Origin: Neonectria sp. B-13
Taxonomy: Eukaryota > Ascomycota > Sordariomycetes > Hypocreales > Nectriaceae
NCBI GenBank assembly: GCA_002682825.1
Contig: NOKP01000068.1
Span: forward strand, 125,543 to 148,892
DNA length: 23,350 bases
Direction of reading: 5' to 3'
Below are positions 10,556 through 19,378 of the stretch, one piece after another. Position 1 is the first letter of the stretch. Each line of letters starts with the position of its first letter. Below the pieces are notes generated by a model. The model was given only the letters and a program-made list of their open reading frames with translations. It was not told the DNA's origin and did not search any database. Both the position numbers and the translations under genes were made by a program.

Positions 10556-11951
10556 ACACCACTTCCACCGGGGTCTGTTTGTTCCGTTCCGAGCTCCGAC
10601 GGTTTTCCCCTTCGTACCGTATAACAGCCCGCTCTGGAGTCCTCCTTGGGCTGTCATTCGGCCTATCCTCTTGGATTTCTGGGTGCCGCAGGGCTTTGGC
10701 TCGTGAAATTGGCCAATTGCCAGTGACTCTCCAGCCGGAGAGTATATTCTTCTTCGTCATTCCCACTTCACGAGCCTTGGCGTAGGTTCTGATGAAATTG
10801 ACCTTGTCCATCGGAGCAGCATCAGTCAGGGAAGCGAACTTTCCTAACTCTCGTCGATATGTAGCTTTGGAGGCGTTGAATACTCCATTATCTAATGGTT
10901 GGAGTCCGTGAGAGCAGTGTGCCAGAAGATAGCAACAGTAAACGTTGTTCAAAAAACACGTAGCCATCCATTCATCCTTGTCTCGGTTAGCAGCAATTTT
11001 TGACGAAACAGGCAAAGATTATACCGTTTCATGGCTCCCATGGCCATCTAGAATAACTAATCTGGCATCAGACTCATCTATAGGCTTAGTCTGAGGCAGA
11101 TTAACTCCTTCAAGCCATTCAATATCAATGTGGTTGTCGGTCCACCCGTTGGGTGAAGTTATGTAATACCAGTTGGCTATCTTCTTGAATTCCTTAAGAA
11201 ACCACTGTTTTTGAAGTCCTTTCCTCTTGAAGATTATTCCAGGAGTTAAAACGCGGCCGTCAGCAGTGATAGCTTCGATGGATGATGTCCAATTTCGAGT
11301 TTGCGGTCCCTTGAGAAGAGCCTTTCGCTTTGGGTCCGCACTTCCGACCACCAGGCTATCCAAGCCTAAAGAAAGGAGTCTGGTTAGCCAAGCTCGGAAT
11401 GAAATGAGAAAAGAGATATGGAAGCTTGCCAAAACCAATCATGATACCTCCTTCGTCAACGTTAACAGTGTTTTCAGGCTTAATCCAGCCATACTGGCGC
11501 TCCCCGATATCGAAGAACTAATGAACTGCTTTAGGAGTGAAAGAGTCGAACCTGTTAGTTTCTTGACGTCTCCCGCTCTTGGTCTTGAGGTCTGGGCGGC
11601 GCTTAATGAATCTGGCTAGCCAATTGCGTCCTAACTCAGGATGTTCGTCCTGTTGTCCTAATAAGCCCATGATGCAAGCGCGGATCTGACTGTGAGATGG
11701 AGCTCTCCCAGAGACTCCTGACGAAGAATTTATAAAGCCAATTTGTCTTCTTGGTTCTTGGATAAACGCTGGCCAGGTTGAATTTGCTCCTTCATGGCCG
11801 TCCAATTACTGAGTCTGTTGGTTAGAGTCCTTTGAGGCACTCCCCGTCGCTGAGCCGCTTGAGAGGGTGAGAAGCTATTATCTGTGATATCCAAGATAGC
11901 CTCGGCCATGTTGTCTTCTGTGTATCTCCAACGGGGCTGCGAAGAGGGCAT
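10503..11951 (-). pseudogene. Pogo/Fot1-like transposase, decayed
   Basis: The minus-strand gene starts at ATG 11951 (MPSSQPRWRYTEDNMAEAIL) with a psq-type helix-turn-helix. A CENP-B-type domain follows (APSHSQIRACIMGLLGQQ, then LGRNWLARFIKRRPDLKTK). The catalytic core contains NVDEGG, LVILDGHGSH and GLQPLDNGVF, which supply the three Asp residues of the pogo family. Two introns restore the frame: 11366-11429 (64 bp, GC donor, GCTAAC branch point) and 10977-11024 (48 bp, GT..AG, GCTAAC). Lesions are TAA at 11730-11732, a one-base shift near 11703-11715, and TAG at 11518-11520, where tryptophan is expected. The last 20 or so residues read into the adjacent hairpin repeat, so the true C-terminus may be lost. 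No inverted-repeat pair could be assigned to this copy. Confidence 0.85.
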
Positions 11952-12051
11952 TTTTATGGCGTTGCAAGTGACAGAGACGAGATATCGTAGGCGACGCAAC
12001 TGCATAGGACTAGAACGATAAATCCCAATCAATTCTCTATTCATTAGAGGC

Positions 12052-12226
12052 AACTTTTTACAGGTAAGCTCTTATTTTGGCCGACTTCTGTGTAAATGAA
12101 ACTGTCGAGTTTTGGTGGAGGAATTTGTTTTTTTGCCTGGCGAAAGGGTGGGGTTGGCGAAAGGGTGGGGTTGGCGAAAGGGTGGTGGTGCATGGTAACA
12201 TCTTACTCCTACAATCAACTCAACAA
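12052..12226. other. Upstream region of the pogo relic, left flank of the next transposon
   Basis: It contains the 17-bp tandem repeat listed separately and no gene. Confidence 0.4.
12139..12185 (+). repeat. 17-bp tandem repeat, 2.8 copies
   Basis: The unit ggcgaaagggtggggtt is present twice perfectly (12139-12155, 12156-12172) and a third time over 13 bp. It lies about 190 bp upstream of the pogo relic's start codon and 42 bp outside the left end of the next transposon. Subterminal iterated motifs of this kind can be transposase-binding sites; here that is only a suggestion. Confidence 0.85.
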
Positions 12227-12263
12227 CCGTAAAAACTCTGTCAACTCGCGCAGCCTAGCGTGC
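12227..12263 (+). repeat. Left terminal inverted repeat (37 bp)
   Basis: Begins CCGTAAAAACTCTGTCAACT and ends GCAGCCTAGCGTGC. It is identical over all 37 bases to the reverse complement of 14689-14725. An ATG of the plus-strand ORF frame starts at the very next base. Confidence 0.95.
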
Positions 12264-12377
12264 ATGAAGCGCCCCACTGGGCTGCGGATCCCGCCCCCCG
12301 CGAAAATTAGCCGAGGGCCAGTTTCAACTTCCACATATCTTCCTTACGTCAATGCAAAGCCGCTTGCAATAACGAAA

Positions 12378-12809
12378 ATGACTGCTGCCGGCTTCTTAGA
12401 TATCATATGTGTGTTCTTTGGTGTTGAGAATCACATCTTAGGACTTTACACTGACCAATCAGATGTCACAGACGATTTCGAGACTGCAGCCTGCTTCGAG
12501 CTTGGACAGACCTACTTCCTTGAGTACCGACAGCCCTCGACTCCAGGTCTAAGTCCCGGCATTTCTCTTACACAAGGGGGGTCTCATTATGCTTGGATCA
12601 GAGAGGCTAGTCGGCCTTTAGTTGAGGATGTCTTGCAAGCCGGGAAGCCTGTTTTTTCCCGCCCTGAACACTACGGAAAGAGGTGGAAGAAGATGGACTG
12701 GCGGTTAGGGATTGAGAGGCAATGGCAAGAGGGAATTGCATTCTTTTGGCAGGATAATGAGGTCATGATATCTTCAGATGTTGGTGATCTTACTAGTTGC
12801 AATAGATAG
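12378..12809 (+). CDS. Accessory ORF inside the pogo-like transposon (unknown function)
   Basis: I do not recognise this protein. From ATG 12378 (A at -3) it is 143 residues. The frame is open further upstream to ATG 12264, immediately after the left inverted repeat (181 residues), and beyond that across the repeat. It looks like a globular, mixed protein rather than low complexity: HILGLYTDQSDVTDDFETAA, then GGSHYAWIREASRPLVEDVL and GIERQWQEGIAFFWQDNEVM. Its stop (12807-12809) lies 17 bp inside the end of the oppositely directed transposase gene. It could be an accessory protein of the transposon, a captured host gene fragment, or the relic of a gene into which the element inserted. No transmembrane segment or nucleic-acid-binding motif is evident. 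Confidence 0.45.
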   Translation: MTAAGFLDIICVFFGVENHILGLYTDQSDVTDDFETAACFELGQTYFLEYRQPSTPGLSPGISLTQGGSHYAWIREASRPLVEDVLQAGKPVFSRPEHYGKRWKKMDWRLGIERQWQEGIAFFWQDNEVMISSDVGDLTSCNR

Positions 12810-14508
12810 TGTCCCTGACCTCAGATACTCGAGATTTCTGCGAGTCATTGACTTGAAGCCGTCGAACCAATTCTGCCTTATTTCCTGATGTTTTTAGACC
12901 CCTAGACTTAAGCTGTTGCTGTAAGTCCTTTACACATTGCTCATGATATCTCGTGATCATCAAAAGATCATCATCATCCATAGAGATCATCTCTTCATCA
13001 TCCAAGAAGGGATCCACCTCTTCCTCCAAATCAACAGAGAAGTCTTCAGCCTCCTCCCACCCCGTAAAATCAATTGCTTCTGGGGGGATATCCTTAATAT
13101 TAATAAAATAGTCCTTCAGACCATCTGATCGTACACTAATACCACAGTTCAGGAACGCCTTCTTAACCATTTCTGCCCTCTGAATAAGCCGCTCAGTTGC
13201 TGTAGCTATAACATGGGTTGTCATGATCCTTTTATCACTGACAGACCACAGAAAACCTGGCCCTTCCTCAGTCTCCTTGCGGTCCACATACTCATCAGTT
13301 GCCTCCTCTAACCACTGCTTAAATGGCTTATTAATGGCAGTATCAAGAGGTTGCACAAGACTTGTACAGCCTCCTGGGATCAGCGCCAACGTGATGTTCT
13401 GTTCCCTTAGTTTTCTCTTGACCTCGTCGGTGTTATGGAACGTGGCTGCGTCCATGACCAAGAGCGTGTCTTCATCATCTTCCGATGCCAAGGGCATAAG
13501 CTCCTCCTCAATCCATTGCAAGAGAAGGTCTTCGTTGTTGTAAGCCGTTTTGTTGAACGCCACCGTGACGTCGGGATGGTAGAGATGACTTTCCTTTTCC
13601 TCGATTTGGCCGCCTTCCTCGGTAGGAGTGCCATGGAAAATAAGCTTCGGCTTAAGCCTGTGAATGCCATCGGCAAAGATATACAATATCAATGTTGCTT
13701 GCCGCTTATTCCAGCCACTGCGGTCAGTGTGGCCGGTCACAGTTTTGGCACCTTGTATTTCCCACGTCGATCCGTCAAGAAATTCGAAAGGAACCGGGGT
13801 CTCGTCCATGTTCAGGATAAGGCGCTTACGGAATCGGCGTTTTGGCGAGTGTAATATTATTGAGAATGCTCGAGACTGGAGTCCAATTGAAGAGACGCGT
13901 CTGATGAATCGTAAGAACATATTCACTATCAGGATATAGTCTTCGGGGCGCTTGGTTGACTGCTTTGTAATCCGGCGCTTCACGATATTGTGACGCCGGA
14001 GAAAGCCGCGATACCAGCCAGTGGAGAACGTAAAACGAGTCGGAAAACTCGGATATAAATCTCTAAAAATTGCCCTTGACTTCATCCGGAACCAGGAAGT
14101 CGTGACAACTTTGAATCTAGACCTTCTCTCAATGAACAGCTCGTACAGCTGATCTTCAAGTCCTGGCCATCTTGGGCAATAACCGCGGCTCGGATCTTCA
14201 ACGTAAGACTCACAAAATGCTGCTTTCCAACCCGCGATTGTGCGGTTAGGGATTAAAAAATATGCCTCAGCTTCCCGTGTGGAAGGAGGCACAAACTCGC
14301 CATTGCGGTACACGCGGTGATGGATAAGCCACATGACAACCTCTTCCTTTTTCTTCTTCGTATAAGACCGTTGCTGGCGAGAAGCTGGCTTCGTGACTCT
14401 AGCTTTGCGGTCCTTGAGCAGCATTGGCTTTGGACCACGCTTCTTGGGTCTCGGAAGCGTAGTCCAAGAAGGGATATTGGGGTCAACCTCTTGAAGGGGC
14501 GGCATCAT
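12793..14508 (-). CDS. Pogo/CENP-B-type DDD transposase with C-terminal SAP-like motif
   Basis: This uninterrupted 571-residue frame begins at ATG 14508 (MMPPLQEVDPNIPSWTT); upstream codons are open but lack an ATG. A basic segment and psq-like helix-turn-helix (about 55-95, RSYTKKKKEEVVMWLIHHR) precede a CENP-B-like DNA-binding region (about 115-180). The catalytic core follows, with Asp 235 (LILNMDETPVPFEF), Asp 353 (TLLVMDAATFHNT) and Asp 389 (SLVQPLDTAINKPF), the DDD arrangement of pogo transposases. An acidic stretch (about 483-515) leads to a SAP-type motif at about 524-553 (LKSRGLKTSGNKAELVRRL), a helix-turn-helix that binds AT-rich or scaffold DNA in other proteins. The enzyme should cut and rejoin at the flanking 37-bp inverted repeats. 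All three acids are present and I see no frameshift or stop, so it may be active. The SAP tail is unusual for Fot1/pogo transposases as I know them. Confidence 0.85.
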   Translation of the reverse strand: MMPPLQEVDPNIPSWTTLPRPKKRGPKPMLLKDRKARVTKPASRQQRSYTKKKKEEVVMWLIHHRVYRNGEFVPPSTREAEAYFLIPNRTIAGWKAAFCESYVEDPSRGYCPRWPGLEDQLYELFIERRSRFKVVTTSWFRMKSRAIFRDLYPSFPTRFTFSTGWYRGFLRRHNIVKRRITKQSTKRPEDYILIVNMFLRFIRRVSSIGLQSRAFSIILHSPKRRFRKRLILNMDETPVPFEFLDGSTWEIQGAKTVTGHTDRSGWNKRQATLILYIFADGIHRLKPKLIFHGTPTEEGGQIEEKESHLYHPDVTVAFNKTAYNNEDLLLQWIEEELMPLASEDDEDTLLVMDAATFHNTDEVKRKLREQNITLALIPGGCTSLVQPLDTAINKPFKQWLEEATDEYVDRKETEEGPGFLWSVSDKRIMTTHVIATATERLIQRAEMVKKAFLNCGISVRSDGLKDYFINIKDIPPEAIDFTGWEEAEDFSVDLEEEVDPFLDDEEMISMDDDDLLMITRYHEQCVKDLQQQLKSRGLKTSGNKAELVRRLQVNDSQKSRVSEVRDTIYCN

Positions 14509-14688
14509 GCAAAAAAACGGCTTGAAGATAACCTCAATAACGGTAAAATTGAAGAAAACAAAGGGAATGCAGAAAACCCCCAACTGGGACTGTATGACTT
14601 TGTGATATCCTTCCCCGTGGTTGAAGCCCTCACGCTAATTGTATGAGGAATAGATCGGCGGCGGAGTGGCTTGCCAAGACCTCTAGTC

Positions 14689-14725
14689 GCACGCTAGGCT
14701 GCGCGAGTTGACAGAGTTTTTACGG
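14689..14725 (-). repeat. Right terminal inverted repeat (37 bp)
   Basis: Exact reverse complement of 12227-12263. It lies 180 bp upstream of the transposase start codon, so the transposase promoter must sit within 14509-14725. Confidence 0.95.
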
Positions 14726-14765
14726 AACTTGAAACTCATGCCTCCCTCTCTCGCTTGCCCACCTC

Positions 14766-15044
14766 TCAAACTGACATTAGAAGAGTGCGATTACCGCCAT
14801 TTTCAGCCCGAGGTCTCCTTCCTAGAAGAAGTCCCCGCAGTCTATAGTACGGCAGCTTTAATTCGTCTGCAGCTTTCTTGACAGTGCGGTAAAAGCCCTT
14901 GTTGAACAACTCCACAGCAGCGACAGTGCGTTCCTCAAGGTTTTCCACATTAAAGCGTAAAAGGTCAGGCTTCCCAGTGGCCGGATTGATCCATCTTTGA
15001 ACAGCATTTTCTTCAGAAGATTCTCTAACAACTGATGTAGTCAT
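14766..15044 (-). pseudogene. N-terminal stub of a third pogo-like transposase
   Basis: ATG 15044 opens a 92-residue frame ending at a TGA (14766-14768). Residues about 38-70 form a psq-type helix-turn-helix (AAVELFNKGFYRTVKKAADE, then LPYYRLRGLLLGRRPRAENG), the usual start of pogo-family transposases. The CENP-B and DDD parts that normally follow are missing. The stub ends 40 bp from the right end of the intact element, so that insertion or an associated deletion probably removed the rest. No continuation is found on the far side of that element. A free-standing psq-domain protein is the less likely alternative. Confidence 0.65.
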
Positions 15045-15494
15045 ATCGCAGATTGTTATAGAATTGTAATAGTTATGGGCGAGTTACATGATAGTGTTCA
15101 AGCTGATGTCGTCAATTTAGCGATTGAGCGGGGTTGCAAGCGGGGCTGTGATGTCCTTCATCGTAGTAGGTGTGGTTATTCACTAAAACGAGGGTACGTA
15201 AATTTGGTGGGACCGTCACCTAAAGTGAGGTAGGTACCTTAATTTCTTTTACAAATCAACCCGACTTTTGCTAGTCAACGGACGAGTGGCGGGGATGGGC
15301 GATTTGCAGCCCCCCTAGCAGTAGTAGTAGGTCCAAGCCCAGATAGTCTAACATAAGGTGGGGAAGGGAGCAAGCGCTACTTTGCCATCTATGGTAGGAG
15401 TGGGTTTAGGATCAAGGTATTAAAGGCTCTTATTGCTTGTAATAGGCTATGTAGGTACTATTTTCCGAAATGGGGGAAGAGCATGGCCTCGTAG
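15045..15494. other. Intergenic between the transposon island and the NLR relic
   Basis: No gene seen. An aggtaggtacct near-palindrome (15230-15241) and the nearby ggtgggaccgtcacctaaag could be the end of the third pogo-like element, but no partner repeat is present in this window. Confidence 0.35.
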
Positions 15495-16828
15495 TTATTG
15501 AGATTTTCGTTGAAGCAGCTTGACGATGGCCTCGTGCCCATTCTGGGCGGCCCGCGATAGCGGCGTATGACCATGTTTGTCCTTGGCCTCGATCTCCGCG
15601 CCCTTTTCGAGAAGTAGCTTGACAACGACACGATGGCCATAGTACGACGCTACCATGAGATCCGTAAAATACTTGGGGGTCCTCGGACGTGTAGTCTTCC
15701 AATAAATTCCAAACCATACCGAGTAGCTGTTTGAGTCCGGATCACAAATTCTCAGAGCGAATGATATAATGGCGGCGTCATCGATGATACCAGCCTCGCG
15801 GAAGTGAGCGCCCAAGTTTGGGCCGAGTAATCTAAGAAGGCGTGGCTATCGAAAGAGTGGCCGGCTTCCCCATTCGCATCTGTCGGTAGACTAACGTTGG
15901 AGTTGAAGAAGTTCAGATAGAGCACGCAGAGCTCCGCGAGAACGGCGTGTGCGTCTTGAGTAGTGATGGAGTGATGCCAGTGCAGCTCTGACGAAACAGT
16001 TGTGGACGATGCCAAATCTGCGAGGAGAAACTCGCGAGCTGTTTGGTGAAGGAAATAAACACTGCCTTGATGGATTGAGACGAACAATCCACACCAAGAT
16101 CTGAGACGCGCCTTGAAGTCCTCGTCATCCTCCAAGTCGAGGTCGTGAATAGACTGTGATGTGTAGTCTATATTCACGGCAACGTTCATTTCCGAGAGGG
16201 TTAGCGGCCGGCTCGCTGCCAAGATAATACTCAAGGCTTTCCGAACCATCGCCCGAACCGTCCGATCTTCTTTAGTCTTATGAAGAATTTGCTCATATGC
16301 CTCATTGATACTCCTCGGAAGTGTTGCAATAATGGAGTCGACCCCCTTTAGTGTCTTTTTAAAGTTTTCCTTCTCCAAGTAGTCAAACACAAGGTATACC
16401 CAGAGATAAGTGCGGTGGCTAGTCTCCTGCAGTCTTTTCTCCAGGTGGCTGTTGATCTCGTGTGTGAGGGTCTTATTAACCGACAGCTGATTGACCCGGT
16501 GCGTAATAACGCGATTCACCTCCTGACTGATGGTTTCTGACTCTTCCTCTCCTGGGATACGGATATTTGGAAAAGCGCCTAACAGGCCACGGAACTTGGA
16601 CACGATCTGCTCATACGGGCGGCTTGTTAGAAGATACTTCAACTTGCTATAGCCCAATTGGTTATTGGGGAATTGGCTCTTCACATTCCACATTAGGTCT
16701 GCAAACTCTGATTCGGCACATTCGTCCAGGGCATCAAGGACCATGATTACAGGTCCTGTCTGGGGATCTTTGTTGTGCATGGACTTGAGCGACAGCTGCT
16801 TTAACCAGGGCACTAATTCGATCGGCAC
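15495..16828 (-). pseudogene. NLR-type NACHT-winged helix-ankyrin protein, truncated and frameshifted
   Basis: The minus-strand frame 16828-15752 encodes the second half of a NACHT module. It has Walker B (VIMVLDALDEC, residues 27-37), a sensor segment (LKYLLTSRPYEQI), the helical/winged-helix part (MVRKALSIILAASRPLTL) and VYFLHQTAREFLL. A one-base loss in the GGG run at 15811-15813 shifts the frame. The protein then continues from [16 protein letters not shown] to about two ankyrin repeats ([20 protein letters not shown] and [20 protein letters not shown]), ending at TAA 15495-15497. Fungal proteins of this type are intracellular receptors linked to non-self recognition and programmed cell death. 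Walker A, the N-terminal effector domain and any start ATG are missing, and upstream sequence becomes unrecognisable within about 130 bp. It is therefore a relic, though the frameshift alone could be a sequencing error. Confidence 0.85.
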
Positions 16829-17127
16829 GCAAAGTCTCGTTTCTGCTTGTGGCAGTGCTTTGTGAACGGGATATGAGGCAGTGCCAGAAGGCCGCCCGAT
16901 GACTGCTTCTCTGTATTAAGCCGGCTGGTCCAGCCCAGGCTTTAATCAGCATGGCAAATCTTTTACTCCAATCCGAGTCTCGAGATCACGTTATATTTGC
17001 AATACCACAATTCTGTAGCGTATCTACCCCTGCCCGATGGAGCAAGGCAAACGTGAGGACCTCCAAGTATCGGCCGAGTTCACCGGCATCAGAATCGCCA
17101 CTTGTGCTCCCGTAACTCAAGCTTTCC
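16829..17127. other. Junction between two oppositely oriented gene relics
   Basis: Both the NLR relic (minus) and the permease relic (plus) lose homology in this 300-bp stretch, at the 5' side of each. No promoter, repeat or complete frame was identified. It is the likely site of a deletion or rearrangement that removed both N-terminal halves. Confidence 0.5.
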
Positions 17128-18184
17128 ATACCACCCAGACGGCCAGCATTCGCGTTACAATGGGCCTGGGCGGGCCCCTTGCTGTTCAGCATCTACTTTG
17201 CCCCAGAAAGCCCTTGTAAGACGCTTCTTGACGATATTATCCTCGCCACTTTCTGACCAGTGTGTGATAGGGTGGCTTGTTCGCCATGAGAGACTTACAG
17301 AAGCTCGACAATCCCTTCAGCGACTCACAAGCGACAAGCATCTCAACGTTGACGACACGATCGCGGTCATGCAGCATGTCAATTCGATCGAAAAGAAACT
17401 CGCATACGGCGGTGCAAGTTACGCAGACTTGTTCAAAGGCGCCAACCGTCGCAGGACCGAGATCTCATGTATGGTCTGGTCATGTCAAGCCTTATGCGGA
17501 GCCACCTTGATTGGCTATGCCCCCTACTTCCTTGAACAAGCCGGCTTTGAATCCTCAAAGTCATTCCGTCTCGCCACTGGAATGTATGGTATCAGCAGCT
17601 TCGGGGGCATGATATCCTGGCTTCTACTATCTGTCATTGGCCGCCGCAAGCTGTATCTTGCGGGGTTAATAGCATCAGTCATCATTCTCGCCACATGCGG
17701 CGTCATCTCTATCCTTTTGGATGGCCACCATGCAATGAATTGGGCACTTGGGTCTCTCATTATCTTCATGACTTTTACTTACAACATGACCATTGGCCCG
17801 ACTTGCTACGTTATCGTCGCCGAGATCCCTTCGACGCGTCTCAGAGTCAAGACGGTTGCCCTTGCAAGGGTAGTATATAATATCTTCACTATTCTCAACA
17901 ACATTCTAGTACCCCAGCTTTTAAACCCAACCGCTTGGAACCTAGCTGGCAGGTCTTGCTTTGTATACGCTGCAACAGCTTTCGTATGTCTTATATGGTG
18001 CTACTTTCGCTTGCCGGAAACAAAGAAGCTGTCGTATCTTGAGTTAGATATACTCTTTGAGAAGGGAGCTCCGACGGGCAAGTTCAAGGAGCTGCAGGAG
18101 AGACTAGGTAATACGGCGTATCTTTCGATGTCGAGGGCAGAACGTTTGAGGAACGCTTGGCATGGGTGGCTAGCTTATTCGTAA
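17128..18184 (+). pseudogene. MFS alpha-glucoside/sugar permease, C-terminal half
   Basis: The reading starts at about 17128 (PAFALQWAWAGPLLFSIYFA), after a stop at 17113-17115. It passes a 55-bp intron (17216-17270, GTAAG..TAG) whose removal gives the family motif PESPWWLVRHERL, then stays open to TAA 18184. Downstream are the central loop and TM7-TM12, including GATLIGYAPYFLEQAGF, YNMTIGPTCYVIVAEIPSTR and FRLPETKKLSYLELDILFEK. These match the maltose/alpha-glucoside:H+ symporter group of the sugar porter family in the plasma membrane. TM1-TM5 are missing, so transport is impossible. An intact relative would be about 500 residues; about 335 remain here. Confidence 0.85.
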
Positions 18185-19378
18185 TCTGTGGTGGCCACTG
18201 TACATTAGCTGTCAGGACTGTGGGCCATGGCTTAGTTTTCATTTCTTTCCTTGGGGCACATATCTTCAGATACTAGCATGCAAAGTCTTTGTCAATTAAT
18301 CTTTGATGAAGTGACTGGCCTCTTCATGGGATATTCGTGCTCCCATCACAAGTGTCGAAGCATGTCCGTGGGTTGCGGGATGACATCCGGCATGACTGGC
18401 TTACAGGAATAGTCAAGAGATTGGGAATAATTAGCGCACCTTGTATCATGTTCCAGTAAGGGGCTGGGGGTCTCGATGCGCTTCAAGATGTTGATCGAGA
18501 GCGATCTGCATTCTAGAACGGACCGATTAGCGCAGGGACGCCAATACGAGGCACACAACTCCCTGAAACACAAGATACTTGCAACGAGGTCCCTTATCAG
18601 CTGCGCAACCGAAAGCAAGCCTCAGGGGATGTTCTTGGGCTAACTTTGCTACTCAGCCATCTTCAGTCAATCAGCCATTCCACCGACCAGCGTCTACCAC
18701 GGACTGGGAGCTGCGCCGGGATTACTCCAGCTGAAAGACCCAAGATCAAACTAAAAATCTCGCGATGGCTCGTAGCATGACCTAGCCAGCAGTAGAAACA
18801 CCACGCTAACGTGCCCTCAGCGCCGGTATGCTCTTCTGTGACCCTGCGGGCTTTCAGGTGCGCCGGCGAGGGTCAACTAGCTTGCTTTGACACGGACAAC
18901 ACGCTTTCTGGGTGCGCCTGGACTGTCAGAGTGCACAGGCTACTGGCTCAAAGTACTGCCTTTCCGAGTCACTCAGTCATGGCTCCGATCGCAAGAAAAT
19001 GCCGCACCTATGCAAGGGGCCGAGATTCCGAGATCCTAGAGCGGATGGTCTTCTAGTTCTTCATTCTGCACACATGGAGATGCTTAAATCTCACTCTTTG
19101 TAAGGAAGGTAACTTTCAGGACGTGAGCCGTAGAATGCGCCAGGCAAATGTGGTGATCGATCTGAGAAGCGTCGGATCGCGCATATCTAACTGACGTCTC
19201 CTTCTAACCCTGTATCCCAGACGGCATTCTCATTTGCTACCAGTTTTAAAGAGAACAGATTTGTATCCGATATAATTATTTGCTAAGCTTGCTCCAAACT
19301 GCTTCATCAAAGAGGAATAGTCCTCGTGGAGCCATATCCACCACCACGCCCGGTTGGTATCGCAACCTCTTGTCCATG
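18185..19378. other. No gene supported
   Basis: Open frames are short (under 92 codons) and unrecognised, and no RNA gene or clear repeat was found. The first part should contain the 3' region of the permease relic. Confidence 0.45.

Larger units (their letters stand above)
12227..14725 (-). mobile_element. Pogo-superfamily transposon with two convergent ORFs
   Basis: A perfect 37-bp inverted repeat bounds the element: 12227-12263, starting CCGTAAAAACTCTGTCAACT, and its complement at 14689-14725. Total length is 2,499 bp. TA dinucleotides occur at 12230-12231 and 14721-14722 within symmetrical CCGTA/TACGG ends. The element may therefore strictly run from 12232 to 14720 with a TA target duplication. 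Inside are an open DDD transposase (minus) and a second ORF (plus) that meet tail to tail. Perfect ends and an undamaged transposase contrast with the decayed elements on both sides. This is the youngest and the only possibly active element of the island. Confidence 0.85.

Noticed and set aside
12139..12185. CRISPR-like or centromere-like array
   Set aside because: Units abut directly with no spacers, under three copies, in a eukaryotic context; a simple tandem repeat.
12096..12377. Upstream extension of the accessory ORF across the terminal inverted repeat and the 17-bp tandem array
   Set aside because: The frame is merely open there; sequence across the array and repeat is not protein-like. 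The ATGs at 12264 or 12378 are more sensible starts.
13435..13854. 139-codon plus-strand frame inside the transposase gene
   Set aside because: Antisense shadow of a clearly conserved transposase coding region.
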